NCBI GenBank assembly: GCA_040218815.1
Contig: JAVJQS010000004.1
Span: forward strand, 620,001 to 684,000
Length of the DNA: 64,000 bases
From: JAVJQS01 sp040218815
GTDB lineage: Bacteria; Bacteroidota; Bacteroidia; Flavobacteriales_E; Vicingaceae
Direction: 5' to 3'
Shown: piece by piece, positions 1 to 9,292 of the stretch
Layout: each line of letters begins with the position of its first letter
Position numbering within the stretch: the first letter of the stretch is position 1
Position numbers and translations under genes: made by a program
The notes under the pieces: generated by a model
Database searches by the model: none
Seen by the model: the letters and a program-made list of their open reading frames with translations, nothing else
What the model was told of the DNA's origin: nothing

Positions 1-531
1 AATTCTACTGAAGAAACCGTTGAAGTAATGGAATTAATGATTAAGCCATCGGATAGTAAAGTAGTTTGGGAAGGAAATGTTGTAGGCGTATACTCTCATA
101 CTGGCACTGTTGCTGTTACTGATGGAATGCTTACTATAGAAGGCAATCAAGTTAAAAGTGGAAACTTCACTGCTGACTTAACTACAATGACCCCTACTGA
201 TGAAAACTATACACCTGAAGAAGGAAAATCAAAAGAAAAATTAGTTGGTCACCTTTCTTCTCCAGATTTCTTTATGGTAGATTCTTTTCCTACAGCAAGT
301 TTTGAGGTAATTTCTCATGATGTTGAAAATAACACAATTACAGGAAATTTAACCATTAGAGGTGTAACTAGAGAAGAAACAGTTAATGATGTAAAAATTG
401 ATTTAACTGCAAAAACAGCAAGTGGCAAATTAACATTTGATAGAAAGAATTATGATGTTGCTTTTAGCCATCCAGCAAAAGATGTTGTAATTTCTGACGA
501 TGTAGATTTAGAAATAATGTTAAGCATGTAA
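1..531 (+). CDS. YceI family protein, 5' end cut by the window edge
   Basis: YceI proteins are periplasmic lipocalin-like barrels that bind isoprenoid or amide lipids. The visible part begins with the typical strand containing SKVVWEGNVVG and ends with GNLTIRGVTRE, the conserved family core, followed by a final beta strand. The frame is open to base 1, so the ATG at 28 is probably internal and the signal peptide, probably a lipoprotein one, lies outside the window. A strong terminator follows directly, so this gene ends its transcript. The family call is firm; the ligand is unknown. Confidence 0.85.
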   Translation, partial: NSTEETVEVMELMIKPSDSKVVWEGNVVGVYSHTGTVAVTDGMLTIEGNQVKSGNFTADLTTMTPTDENYTPEEGKSKEKLVGHLSSPDFFMVDSFPTASFEVISHDVENNTITGNLTIRGVTREETVNDVKIDLTAKTASGKLTFDRKNYDVAFSHPAKDVVISDDVDLEIMLSM

Positions 532-558
532 ATCTGAAAATATTCAGGTTAAAAAATT

Positions 559-588
559 GAGCTCACCAGAAATGGTGGGCTTTTTTTG
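559..588. terminator. Bidirectional intrinsic terminator between convergent genes
   Basis: An 8-bp stem (GCTCACCA with TGGTGGGC, one G-T pair) is followed by seven T on the plus strand and preceded by six A, which give a U run on the minus strand. It sits between the YceI gene and the convergent DUF2490 gene. Confidence 0.8.
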
Positions 589-596
589 GCTTATTA

Positions 597-1283
597 TTAA
601 TTTAAGTTAAAGTAATAAGCTAAGTCTAACAAGTATAATCGCTCTCGGATACCATCAAAAGGATTGTCGTAACGAATGTCAATTCCTAACTCCGCTTTGC
701 TACCTCCCTTCATTAATTTTCCAATAACAAGCTTTAAACGCACTTCATTGGTAAAGTCTGGGTTCCGATGTTTTCCTAAAATCTCCGTGTAAGCTAAAAA
801 ATACTTTTCATTACTATTTAAATTATATCCTTCTAACGGCAATGATATCCCAAATCGATATCGAAGACGTATCTCAATATCATCAATTCCTCTAAACGTT
901 TGATCTGAGTTGATTCGATGTATGAAGGTTATGTTTGAATTTGTATTTTTCACCCAACCAAGTTGTTCAAAAAAACGTGTGGCATTTTGAGCGTCGCTAA
1001 ATCGATGTAAGGCACCAACTGCTATTTTTGTAGTTGATTTCAATCTTTTTTCCAATGCCATTTGCAAATCAATTCGTTGACTTTTTTCTTCAATTCTTTC
1101 TAAACCATCAGTTTTGTTAATTAATGAAACATACCTTCCCTTAACTGCAGGCTTTAAACTGTATTTTGAATTTATATTAATTGATGAGTTTAAGTTGAAG
1201 CTTAATCCAGTTGCATCATAGCTTTCTTGAGCACCCATTTCAAAAATTTTAAAACAAATTATAAAAGCAAGTAAGTACTTCAT
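597..1283 (-). CDS. DUF2490 family outer-membrane protein
   Basis: About 228 residues with an N-terminal signal peptide and alternating beta-strand segments, matching DUF2490, a predicted small outer-membrane beta-barrel of Bacteroidota with no established function. The last residue of the protein is part of a strand ending in YYFNLN, as is usual for barrel proteins that insert by their C-terminus. The ATG at 1283 is preferred over an in-frame TTG three bases earlier. Its A is also the last base of the upstream stop codon (TGATG), so the two genes are translationally coupled. Confidence 0.75.
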   Translation of the reverse strand: MKYLLAFIICFKIFEMGAQESYDATGLSFNLNSSININSKYSLKPAVKGRYVSLINKTDGLERIEEKSQRIDLQMALEKRLKSTTKIAVGALHRFSDAQNATRFFEQLGWVKNTNSNITFIHRINSDQTFRGIDDIEIRLRYRFGISLPLEGYNLNSNEKYFLAYTEILGKHRNPDFTNEVRLKLVIGKLMKGGSKAELGIDIRYDNPFDGIRERLYLLDLAYYFNLN

Positions 1284-1897
1284 CAATAAAAGAAGTTATC
1301 GTGATTACTGTCTTCCAACTCTTGCGCTTTAATAAACATACCCTCTCCATCGAAGAGGTACTCATAATAGGCTTGTTTATCAGTACTCTCACCAAATATT
1401 ATTATCTCATAGTTTACTTCAACTTCTTTTTTTACATCATTAAATCTCTTTTCATTCACAATTTTCATTACATCTCCTTGACTTATGTATTGTCTTTGAA
1501 TTTTCTTGAATTCAACTTTACTAAAAGATTCATTGAGCTTTCCTCTTATGGTATCAATTACATATTTAGGAACTTCTTTTAATGCAATTAAAACTTCAGC
1601 ATCTTTAAAAACGCCATTAAAGGAAAACTCTATACTGTATCTTCTTTTATTAGCTTTTAATTTTGCTTCAAAAGAACTATCAGCTTCATTCTTCTCAAAA
1701 AACCAGTTTACCTTTTCATCTGGAAAAAGTTTTTTAACAAAGTCACGAGATACTATGGGAACTGAATCCTCAACAACAGCTGTTTCAAATTCAACTTTTT
1801 TCTGGCTGTAGCCATCGAGAAAGGCTAAAAGAAACATTAAAATTAGTAGGGTAAAGGAAAAATATCTAAACATAATACGCGCTTTAAGCCTATTCAT
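1283..1897 (-). CDS. Hypothetical secreted protein coupled to DUF2490
   Basis: 204 residues with a hydrophobic N-terminus ending near GYSQ, which looks like a cleaved signal peptide. A second ATG at 1873 gives a more standard signal peptide and may be the true start. The mature part is charged and contains paired alpha/beta units resembling PepSY-like or beta-lactamase-inhibitor-like folds (KVNWFFEKNEADSSFEA, YSIEFSFNGVFKDAE). I do not recognise a named family. The overlap with the barrel gene suggests they act together in the envelope. Confidence 0.6.
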   Translation of the reverse strand: MNRLKARIMFRYFSFTLLILMFLLAFLDGYSQKKVEFETAVVEDSVPIVSRDFVKKLFPDEKVNWFFEKNEADSSFEAKLKANKRRYSIEFSFNGVFKDAEVLIALKEVPKYVIDTIRGKLNESFSKVEFKKIQRQYISQGDVMKIVNEKRFNDVKKEVEVNYEIIIFGESTDKQAYYEYLFDGEGMFIKAQELEDSNHDNFFY

Positions 1898-2045
1898 GAC
1901 TCATTATTAAACTTTATCTAAAATACCATGAATTTCCATATTTATGAATACTACCAAAGAGTTTAATATTTAAATAAGATAAGTATACTATATGTAGGTC
2001 AAAGATATTTTAGGAAAATTGCTATTCACCTTGTTCATTATCAAA

Positions 2046-2078
2046 TTGATGCTTTGACAATTGCTTATCTTATCTTTG
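2046..2078 (+). promoter_or_regulatory. Bacteroidota-type promoter, possibly leaderless
   Basis: TTG at 2046 and TATCTTTG at 2071-2078 are separated by 22 bases, fitting the TTG-N17-23-TANNTTTG consensus. The ATG of the next gene begins only four bases after the -7 box, so the transcript would have essentially no leader. Confidence 0.5.
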
Positions 2079-2082
2079 ACGA

Positions 2083-2586
2083 ATGAAAAGTCTGCTTAGT
2101 ATTATATTCGTTCTTATTTGCACCAATGCATCTGCTCAGCAGCACTACCCACTACATCCTAGTATTGGTGATACCATTGATCGGAATGAGAAATTAGATT
2201 ACTCCCTCTTTCCAACAATAGCAAATCAAGATTTTGAGTTTGCCACCATAAGCTTTGAAAAGGACTCCTTTTATTTAGTGATAAGTAAAATAGAAGATAA
2301 TTCAACTCAAAAAATGCTGCTATCAAAATCAGTCCTAATTCAGGCGCAACAAAACATTGAAAAAGTTAATAGATATTACCGCTACAAAGCCAATCAAGCA
2401 AAGGACACTAACAGCTATCAATCGAGCCTAGGAGAGCAAAAGTCTAGACCCATTCGAATGGATGGACCAATGACTGAACAAATGAAAAAAGATGCTCGCA
2501 TGAACATTAGATTGCGAGAAGATGCTCGCCGCAGAAGAGAGATTGAGCAAGGCATTAGAGGACAAGAATTTTTTATCGGATATTAA
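2083..2586 (+). CDS. Hypothetical secreted protein
   Basis: 167 residues with a clear signal peptide (MKSLLSIIFVLICTNASAQ). The mature region has a short beta-rich part and then a long, highly charged Arg/Lys/Glu-rich helical stretch over roughly the last 60 residues. No known domain is recognised. It lies one base upstream of rlmI and probably shares its transcript. Confidence 0.55.
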   Translation: MKSLLSIIFVLICTNASAQQHYPLHPSIGDTIDRNEKLDYSLFPTIANQDFEFATISFEKDSFYLVISKIEDNSTQKMLLSKSVLIQAQQNIEKVNRYYRYKANQAKDTNSYQSSLGEQKSRPIRMDGPMTEQMKKDARMNIRLREDARRRREIEQGIRGQEFFIGY

Positions 2587-2587
2587 T

Positions 2588-3793
2588 ATGGAGTACCCAA
2601 GTATTATACTAAAACCCAAGCGAAACATCAGTATTAAAAGGAGACACCCTTGGGTGTTTTCAGGTGCTATAGATAAAATCTTACTAGATCCTGACGCTCA
2701 AGAATTAGGTGAAGGTGACTTGGTGAAAGTGTGTAATCAAAAAGAGGAATGTATTGGAGTTGGTCACTTTGGAGAGGCAAGTATTGCTGTCAGATTGTTG
2801 AGTTTTAAGGAGGAAGACATCAATTCAAATTTCTGGCTAAAAAAAATTGAAGCTGCTGTTAAGCTTAGAAAAAAGCTCGGTTTAATTAATAATTCAGAAA
2901 CTAGCGCTTATCGCTTAGTTCATGCTGAAGGTGATGGTCTCCCAGGTTTAATTATCGATATTTATAATAAAACAGCTGTAATCCAAGCTCATAGTATTGG
3001 CATGGCCAATGCCATAAATGAAATTTCCAATGCACTGCTTAGTGCGTATGGTAATGATTTAGAAGCTGTTTACAACAAGAGCGAAAAGACTTTGCACAAA
3101 GCAGATCAAACACACCTACAAAATGGCTACTTGCAAGGCAAAAGCAATTGTCCTCAAATTGTAAAAGAAAACAACTTAAGTTTTGACATTGATTGGATTA
3201 CTGGTCAAAAAACAGGCTTTTTTATTGATCAAAGAGAAAATCGAAAACTCTTGCAACAATTTGTGCAGCATAAAAAAGTTCTCAATACCTTTTGCTACTC
3301 TGGTGGTTTTAGTGTTTATGCTTTAGCTGCAGATGCTAGTTTAGTACATTCTGTTGACAGCTCTGAAAAAGCAATTGAGCTCTGCAACAACAATGTTAAA
3401 TTGAACTTTGGCGAAACGACTAAACATGAATCATTTGTTCAAGATACCTTTTCATTTCTTTCGGAAACTAATGAAGAATACGACGTAATCGTTTTGGATC
3501 CGCCGGCTTATGCTAAGAGCAAAAGTGCAAAACATAAGGCAGTCCAAGGATATAAGAGACTAAATGATACGGCTATGCGCATGATTAAACCCGGAGGAGT
3601 TTTATTGACTTTTTCTTGCAGCCAAGTAATTGACCGTAAACTATTTGAAGACACCATAACTGCAGCGGCAATTTCAGCAAGAAGAACTATAAAAATCTTA
3701 CATCATCTGTCTCAACCTGCGGATCATCCTGTTAGTATTTTTCATCCTGAAGGAGAATACCTTAAAGGTCTTGTTTTGTATATCGAATCATGA
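2588..3793 (+). CDS. rlmI: 23S rRNA (cytosine-5) methyltransferase RlmI-like
   Basis: Class I SAM-dependent methyltransferase of the RlmI family, which makes m5C in 23S rRNA. The 401-residue product has an N-terminal PUA domain (RRHPWVFSGAI), an EEHAD-like middle and a C-terminal Rossmann MTase. Visible motifs are NTFCYSGGF from residue 233 (SAM binding), VLDPPAYAKSK with D304, and the catalytic-type Cys344 in TFSCSQ. The ATG at 2588 is chosen because the PUA domain begins right after it; longer in-frame starts lie inside the upstream gene. The stop overlaps the next ATG (ATGA). Confidence 0.85.
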   Translation: MEYPSIILKPKRNISIKRRHPWVFSGAIDKILLDPDAQELGEGDLVKVCNQKEECIGVGHFGEASIAVRLLSFKEEDINSNFWLKKIEAAVKLRKKLGLINNSETSAYRLVHAEGDGLPGLIIDIYNKTAVIQAHSIGMANAINEISNALLSAYGNDLEAVYNKSEKTLHKADQTHLQNGYLQGKSNCPQIVKENNLSFDIDWITGQKTGFFIDQRENRKLLQQFVQHKKVLNTFCYSGGFSVYALAADASLVHSVDSSEKAIELCNNNVKLNFGETTKHESFVQDTFSFLSETNEEYDVIVLDPPAYAKSKSAKHKAVQGYKRLNDTAMRMIKPGGVLLTFSCSQVIDRKLFEDTITAAAISARRTIKILHHLSQPADHPVSIFHPEGEYLKGLVLYIES

Positions 3794-5121
3794 ATCAATC
3801 CATTTCGTTTCAAAACATTTGGAAGGTATCGCTTCCTATTATTTTTAGTGGTGTAGCACAAAATATTGTAAATGTAACAGATACTGCATTCTTAGGTAGA
3901 GTTGGCATGGTAGAACTGGGTGCTGCTGGTAATTCAGGAATTTTCTACTTTGTTTTATTAGTACTAGGAATTGGTTTTACTATTGGCTGTCAAATCATAA
4001 TTGGACGCAGAAATGGCGAAAAAAACTTTCGTGAAATAGGGGGTTTATTTAATACGGCCTTATTGTTTTTATTGCCTCTAGCCTTATTCATATTTATACT
4101 AGTTAAACTATTCTCTCCTCTCCTACTTTCAGAATTAGTTTCCTCCCCTGATATTTTAACTGCTTCAAATGACTATTTGAATATCAGAATCTGGGGCATC
4201 TTTTTCGCATTTATAAACTTCTTATTTATAGCCTTCTACACTGGCATTACCTCTACAAAAGTGCTTACAAAAGCTACCTTTTTACAAGCCATAGTTAATG
4301 TTATCCTTGATTACCTCCTCATTTTCGGTGTTGCTGGCTTTCCACAAATGGGAATTGCTGGTGCTGCATTGGCTTCAGTAATTTCTGAAATTGTTGCCTT
4401 TCTCTATTTCATTTACTTTACCAACAAAAAAGTTGATCGAATAAAATACAATCTCTTTGTAAGCTTGAAGTTCACTTCTAAAAAGTTGCCTAGAATTATG
4501 AAGGTAGCTCTTCCAATTATGCTCCAAAACTTTATGGCGCTCACGTCATGGTTGATTTTCTTTATGATTATTGAGCAAATTGGTGAAAAAGAGCTGGCGG
4601 TTTCTCACATCGCTCGAAGCATTTATATGGTCTTAATGATCCCTCTTTTTGGATTTAGTTCAGCAACCAGCACATTGGTTTCAAATGTACTTGGACAAGG
4701 CAATCAGCACTTGGTGTTAAAGTTAGTGGAGCGCGTAGTCAAGCTAAGCTTAGCTTGCACACTTCTTTTTATGCCTGTTTTATTCTTCTTTCCTACAGCG
4801 GTTTTATCAATTTACACAGACAGTTCTGAATTAATAAATGCCGCTTATCCTGTACTTAATGTGATTTGCGGATCTATGTTGCTTTTTAGCATTGCCTACA
4901 TTGTATTTTCTGCAGTAACGGGAACTGGAAAAACACTTATTTCTATGAGTATAGAGTTTACGAGTATTTTTATTTATCTGATTGGAGCTTATTTGATTGG
5001 GGTCCACTTTGAATTACCACTTAGCATTGTGTGGTGTTCAGAATTTATTTATTTTGGATTAATGGGTGGTATTTCTATACTTTATCTGAAATTTGGCAAT
5101 TGGAAGAACAGTTTGGTTTAG
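3790..5121 (+). CDS. MATE family efflux transporter
   Basis: 443 residues with about twelve membrane helices in two homologous halves, as in multidrug and toxic-compound extrusion transporters (DinF/NorM type), which export cationic or organic compounds using Na+ or H+ gradients. Family features include the N-terminal TDTAFLGRVG segment and the repeated pseudo-symmetric pattern with LPIMLQNFMAL in the second half. It overlaps the upstream rlmI stop by four bases and abuts fmt, so the three are read as one transcript. The substrate cannot be inferred. Confidence 0.85.
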   Translation: MNQSISFQNIWKVSLPIIFSGVAQNIVNVTDTAFLGRVGMVELGAAGNSGIFYFVLLVLGIGFTIGCQIIIGRRNGEKNFREIGGLFNTALLFLLPLALFIFILVKLFSPLLLSELVSSPDILTASNDYLNIRIWGIFFAFINFLFIAFYTGITSTKVLTKATFLQAIVNVILDYLLIFGVAGFPQMGIAGAALASVISEIVAFLYFIYFTNKKVDRIKYNLFVSLKFTSKKLPRIMKVALPIMLQNFMALTSWLIFFMIIEQIGEKELAVSHIARSIYMVLMIPLFGFSSATSTLVSNVLGQGNQHLVLKLVERVVKLSLACTLLFMPVLFFFPTAVLSIYTDSSELINAAYPVLNVICGSMLLFSIAYIVFSAVTGTGKTLISMSIEFTSIFIYLIGAYLIGVHFELPLSIVWCSEFIYFGLMGGISILYLKFGNWKNSLV

Positions 5122-6087
5122 ATGAAAAAAAACAAAGACTTACGAATTATTTTTATTGGAACACCTGATTTCGCTGTAGAAAGCTTCAAACAAATCTATG
5201 AGTCGGGAAGAAATGTAGTGGCCGTTATTACTGCACCAGATAAAAAGTCTGGCAGAGGAAGAAAAATACAGCAATCTGCCGTTAAAACATATGCATTAGA
5301 GCATAACATCACCGTATTGCAACCAACAAACCTAAAGGATCAAGACTTTCTAAGCGAATTACGGAGTTTTAATGCCGATCTTCAAGTTGTTGTGGCGTTT
5401 AGAATGCTACCAGAAGCTGTTTGGAATATGCCTGAGTTGGGCACTTTTAATTTGCACGCCTCCCTCCTTCCAAATTACAGAGGAGCTGCTCCAATTAACT
5501 GGGCAATTATTAATGGAGAAAAAGAAACAGGGGTGACTACCTTTTTCCTAAAACATGAAATTGATACCGGTGATTTATTATTACAAGAAAAGGTCGCTAT
5601 TTCAGAAAATGAAACTGCTGGTAGCTTGCATGATAAATTAATGACAGTAGGTGGAGAACTAGTGCTGAAAAGCCTAGCCTTAATTGAATCGGGAAACTAT
5701 CAACTGATTAATCAAGACGAATTAATTAAAACTATGCCCAAAAAAGCCCCAAAAATATTTAAGGATGATTGTCGCATAGATTGGAGTCAACCAGCAGAAA
5801 AAATTGCCAACTTTATACATGGTTTAAGCCCTTATCCAGGTGCTTGGACGATGATAGATTTAGCTGAAAAGGCAGAAGTACAGCAGCTCAAAATACTAGA
5901 AGTCAACTCCTCTGATCAGAATTTCCCACTAAAACAAGGCGAAGTTAAAGTAGATGAGAAGCAATTGTTTATGGGAACAGCCACAATTCCATTACTTGTT
6001 AAAGAGTTGCAAATCGCAGGTAAAAAGAGAATGAAAACAGGGGAATTATTAAATGGAGTCAATCTAGACGGAGCTAAAGTAGATTGA
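5122..6087 (+). CDS. fmt: Methionyl-tRNA formyltransferase
   Basis: Transfers a formyl group from 10-formyl-THF to Met-tRNA(fMet) for translation initiation. The 321-residue length is normal. The catalytic triad is visible: N110 and H112 in NLHASLLPNYRGAAP, and D148 in IDTGD, with the same H-D spacing as the E. coli enzyme. The C-terminal OB-like tRNA-binding domain follows from about residue 210. The ATG directly follows the MATE stop codon with no gap. Confidence 0.95.
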   Translation: MKKNKDLRIIFIGTPDFAVESFKQIYESGRNVVAVITAPDKKSGRGRKIQQSAVKTYALEHNITVLQPTNLKDQDFLSELRSFNADLQVVVAFRMLPEAVWNMPELGTFNLHASLLPNYRGAAPINWAIINGEKETGVTTFFLKHEIDTGDLLLQEKVAISENETAGSLHDKLMTVGGELVLKSLALIESGNYQLINQDELIKTMPKKAPKIFKDDCRIDWSQPAEKIANFIHGLSPYPGAWTMIDLAEKAEVQQLKILEVNSSDQNFPLKQGEVKVDEKQLFMGTATIPLLVKELQIAGKKRMKTGELLNGVNLDGAKVD

Positions 6088-6227
6088 ACATTCAATAATC
6101 TTTTCATAAAAACTCATATTCTATTTTTTTACTTTATACATTATCGTTCAATACACCTAACACGAATGAGAAATGTAATGGAACTGCTAAATTTCTTAAA
6201 GCTTTATAATTATATTTATTTCAAGTA

Positions 6228-7286
6228 ATGAAAAATCAGTTTCCATTTTTTTTAATCCTATTGATAATTCATATTGCCTGTAATTCTTCAGATTTATCAA
6301 AAGTAAAGAGTAATAAAGCTGAATTTGAATCTCCTGTGAAAGTCCAAAATATTGAAGGAATGCTTTGGATAGATGGCGGTAGCTTCACTATGGGGAGCAT
6401 AGCTAAAACAGCTAGTAAATCGGAAGGTCCACTTGTAAAAACAAAAGTTGATGGTTTTTGGATGGATGAAACAGAGGTTACCAATGATGAGTTTCAGGAG
6501 TTCGTAAACGAAACAGGCTACATCACTGTTGCAGAACGTCCAGTGAATTGGGAGGAACTAAAAAAACAATTACCTACAGGCACTCAAAAACCACCGGATG
6601 AAAACTTATTACCTGGGAGCTTAACGTTCTACAGCACCAGTAGAGCGGTTGATTATAACAACATAGCCAATTGGTGGCAGTGGACTACCGGAGCAGACTG
6701 GAAACACCCAAATGGACCTGGTTCAAGTATTAAAAATAAGGGAAGCCACCCCGTGGTGCATATTGCTTTTGAAGATGCACAAGCCTACGCTAAATGGGCT
6801 GGAAAACGCTTACCTACTGAAGCAGAATGGGAATATGCAGCTCGCGGTGGCGAAGGGCATCAAGAATTTGCTTGGGGAAATGAGTTAAGTCCCAATGGAA
6901 AATATTTAGCCAATTTTTTTCAAGGAATATTTCCGAATAAGAATACTAGTCTAGATGGTTTTAAAGGCAGTGCAGCTGTGAAAAGCTTTCCTCCAAATGG
7001 TTTTGGCTTGTATGATATGATTGGCAATGTTTGGGAGTGGACTTCGGATTGGTATAGAGATGATACGCGAGACATACAAGCTTCAATGAGCAAGGTTTGC
7101 TATAATCCATCTGGCCCAAAAGAAAGTTATGATCCACAAGAGCCTTTAACGCCAAAAAGAGTTATTAAGGGAGGATCGTTTTTGTGTAGTGAAAAGTATT
7201 GCAGCAATTACAGACCAAGTGCAAGAATGGCAGCTGCATTTGATTCAGGTCTAGAACACTTAGGCTTTAGATGTGTGAAGGATTAA
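6228..7286 (+). CDS. Lipoprotein formylglycine-generating enzyme (FGE/SUMF1 family)
   Basis: 352 residues. A lipoprotein signal ends with the lipobox HIAC, Cys18 or near it, so the enzyme is membrane anchored in the periplasm or outer membrane. The FGE-sulfatase domain spans the rest, with MLWIDGGSFTMGS, RLPTEAEWEYAARGG, GNVWEWTSDW and RVIKGGSFLC. Both copper-binding cysteines of true FGE are present as CxxxxC (C320, C325), followed by the usual HLGFRC ending. GldK-type SUMF1 homologues of the T9SS usually lack this pair. It should therefore convert a Cys or Ser in sulfatase-like substrates to formylglycine. No sulfatase gene is in the window. Confidence 0.85.
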   Translation: MKNQFPFFLILLIIHIACNSSDLSKVKSNKAEFESPVKVQNIEGMLWIDGGSFTMGSIAKTASKSEGPLVKTKVDGFWMDETEVTNDEFQEFVNETGYITVAERPVNWEELKKQLPTGTQKPPDENLLPGSLTFYSTSRAVDYNNIANWWQWTTGADWKHPNGPGSSIKNKGSHPVVHIAFEDAQAYAKWAGKRLPTEAEWEYAARGGEGHQEFAWGNELSPNGKYLANFFQGIFPNKNTSLDGFKGSAAVKSFPPNGFGLYDMIGNVWEWTSDWYRDDTRDIQASMSKVCYNPSGPKESYDPQEPLTPKRVIKGGSFLCSEKYCSNYRPSARMAAAFDSGLEHLGFRCVKD

Positions 7287-7402
7287 AGAGTAGATCTTTG
7301 AAGTTAGATACCTCAAATTGATAATTTAAGAATACTTGAATATATCCTGTAAGAGTTATTAACCTTTTAATAAAAAAATTTGTGGTCTTAAAGTTGGATG
7401 GA

Positions 7403-8641
7403 CTAATTTTTAATTGCTAAGTCTATCGCTCTATATTGCTTAAGTAGTTGATTTACTTCTATTTCTTCTTCAACATCATGTCCAATTCTATTGAGCAAGA
7501 TTTTTGTCGTTTCCATTAAAGGTTTATTCTTAAAATAATGATCCCTCAAAAAATGAACAAACTTTAAGGTCTTAAAAGCATTAAACCATTGAAAAAAGCG
7601 CTTTACAAAGCGGGTTTCAGTGGTAGATTGATTGCGAATTTCATTTAGCTTCTTATCTAGATTTTCAGCACCAATAAATTCTACTAAAGTGGATTCAAAA
7701 TGCGGTTTCCCAGTATACCACTCTTCCACATTAGCAAAGCATTTCTGTAACACTTCAAAAATTTCTAGTGCATAAGAAAGTTCAATCTGTCTGCTCCCTT
7801 CCTCCATTTCTTTTATGGCACGTCCTGTGCCGAACGGCACACGATCGGAAGAACGCGGTGATGGAATTACCATAGTTGAATTCAATTCGGAGAGCGTTCC
7901 TTTTGAAATAAATTTCTGTAAGAAATAGAAATCCTCTCCTGCTTTGCGCTTATTCATCCCCCCTTCTTTACAATAAGCGCTCACTCGAACAGCCATTGAA
8001 GAGCCAATGGTATGAAAGGCAAAAGGCAGCTTGGCAAAAGCTAATCCATTTTTGTAATAACGCAAATGCAGTTCATAATAAGCAATCCCTTTGTAAACCT
8101 CAGAATTAAACTTAGTCCCAGTTAGTGGGTGCTCAAAATGTATAGAACAGGCTTCAGTTTCTAGATTTTCTTGAAAGTGCTTTTCAATTTCAGTAAAATA
8201 GTTTTGTTGACATTTGCTGTCAGCATCAAAACAAACAATAACCCCATCCTTCCCTAAATTTTGAAACCTTCTAACGGCCTCATCCATGCCTATCTTACGA
8301 GCTAAACCTACTCCTGATTGCTTTTTTGGTAAATTATATTCTTCAATAAGATACAGACTAAACTTAGCATCTGGTTGTTGCTGATACCAATGTTTTAGTT
8401 CCGTACAGCCCTTTTTAGTTGTTGCAATTACCTCCTCTGAGTCTTTTTCAGAGGCATTGAAAACAACAATAATTTCTACAAATTTTTGAGGTAAATCGCA
8501 GCTATTCAAACTTTGAATTGTTGGAATAAGTGTTTCTTCATTGTAGGCAGGAATCACCACAATAATTCCAAGACTTGCCTCCGATGGTTCTGAAAATAAA
8601 CTAGGCCTTACAGCCTGCTTTTCGAGATAAGCTAAAAACAT
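7403..8641 (-). CDS. Family 2 glycosyltransferase
   Basis: 412 residues. The GT-A fold is shown by IIVVIPAYNEETLIP near the N-terminus and by the metal-binding DxD in VIVCFDADSK. There are no clear membrane segments, so it is a soluble or peripheral cytoplasmic enzyme. The C-terminal third is helical and not recognised. It follows pdxH with no gap and GT9 lies upstream, giving a three-gene transcript GT9-pdxH-GT2. It probably adds a sugar to a surface glycan; donor and acceptor are unknown. Confidence 0.8.
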   Translation of the reverse strand: MFLAYLEKQAVRPSLFSEPSEASLGIIVVIPAYNEETLIPTIQSLNSCDLPQKFVEIIVVFNASEKDSEEVIATTKKGCTELKHWYQQQPDAKFSLYLIEEYNLPKKQSGVGLARKIGMDEAVRRFQNLGKDGVIVCFDADSKCQQNYFTEIEKHFQENLETEACSIHFEHPLTGTKFNSEVYKGIAYYELHLRYYKNGLAFAKLPFAFHTIGSSMAVRVSAYCKEGGMNKRKAGEDFYFLQKFISKGTLSELNSTMVIPSPRSSDRVPFGTGRAIKEMEEGSRQIELSYALEIFEVLQKCFANVEEWYTGKPHFESTLVEFIGAENLDKKLNEIRNQSTTETRFVKRFFQWFNAFKTLKFVHFLRDHYFKNKPLMETTKILLNRIGHDVEEEIEVNQLLKQYRAIDLAIKN

Positions 8642-9292
8642 TTAAGGGTATAAACGTTTCATTTTCCATTCGTTATTGCTTTTTTCATAACATATCCGGT
8701 CATGTAAACGACTGGAACGACCTTGCCAAAATTCAAAAAAATGAGGTACCATCAAGTATCCACCCCAGAAGTCAGGTCGCGGAATTTGATCTGTATTTTC
8801 AAATTTTTCTTCAAATGCTTTTAAGCTTTTTTCCAAGCGGTCTCTACTTTCTAATTCATCACTTTGGTTAGATGCCCAAGCTCCTAATTGGCTTTCTCGG
8901 GGACGAGAAGCAAAGTAATTATCGGATTTTAGGGGATCTAATTTTTCAACTCTTGCTTTTATGCGAATTTGACGATCCAACTCAGCCCAGAAAAAGTTAA
9001 TGGAAACCTGTGGGTTCTTTTCAAGATCTTTTGCTTTTTTACTGCTGTAGTTGGTATAGAAAATTAATCCATCTTCAGAAAAATCCCTCAACAATACTAC
9101 TCTGCTGTCAGGCTGCTGATCTACCACCGTTGAAATTGTAAAAGCATTCGGTTCCTTCAATTTTTCATCAAGAGCAGTTTTCATCCAATTTTCAAAAACA
9201 GCATATGGGTTTTTTGGCATTTCTGATTCACTTAATTCACCTGAATTATAATCTCGTCTTACGTTTTTTACTTCTTTTCTTATATCACTCAT
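8642..9292 (-). CDS. pdxH: Pyridoxamine 5'-phosphate oxidase
   Basis: FMN enzyme that oxidises PNP/PMP to pyridoxal 5'-phosphate. The 216-residue length is standard. The family signature FEFWQGRSSRLHDR is intact near the C-terminus, RVVLLRDF and FYTNYSSKKAKDL are the FMN-binding segments, and the protein ends in the typical KRLYP. It overlaps the upstream GT9 gene by four bases. Confidence 0.95.
   Translation of the reverse strand: MSDIRKEVKNVRRDYNSGELSESEMPKNPYAVFENWMKTALDEKLKEPNAFTISTVVDQQPDSRVVLLRDFSEDGLIFYTNYSSKKAKDLEKNPQVSINFFWAELDRQIRIKARVEKLDPLKSDNYFASRPRESQLGAWASNQSDELESRDRLEKSLKAFEEKFENTDQIPRPDFWGGYLMVPHFFEFWQGRSSRLHDRICYEKSNNEWKMKRLYP

Noticed and set aside
2522..2587. Longer start for rlmI
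   Set aside because: It would overlap the upstream gene by 65 bases and add residues absent from the PUA domain; the ATG at 2588 fits the family.
6228..7286. GldK of the T9SS motor
   Set aside because: It shares the SUMF1 fold, but GldL, GldM and GldN are not adjacent and the FGE cysteine pair is intact, which fits a true FGE better.
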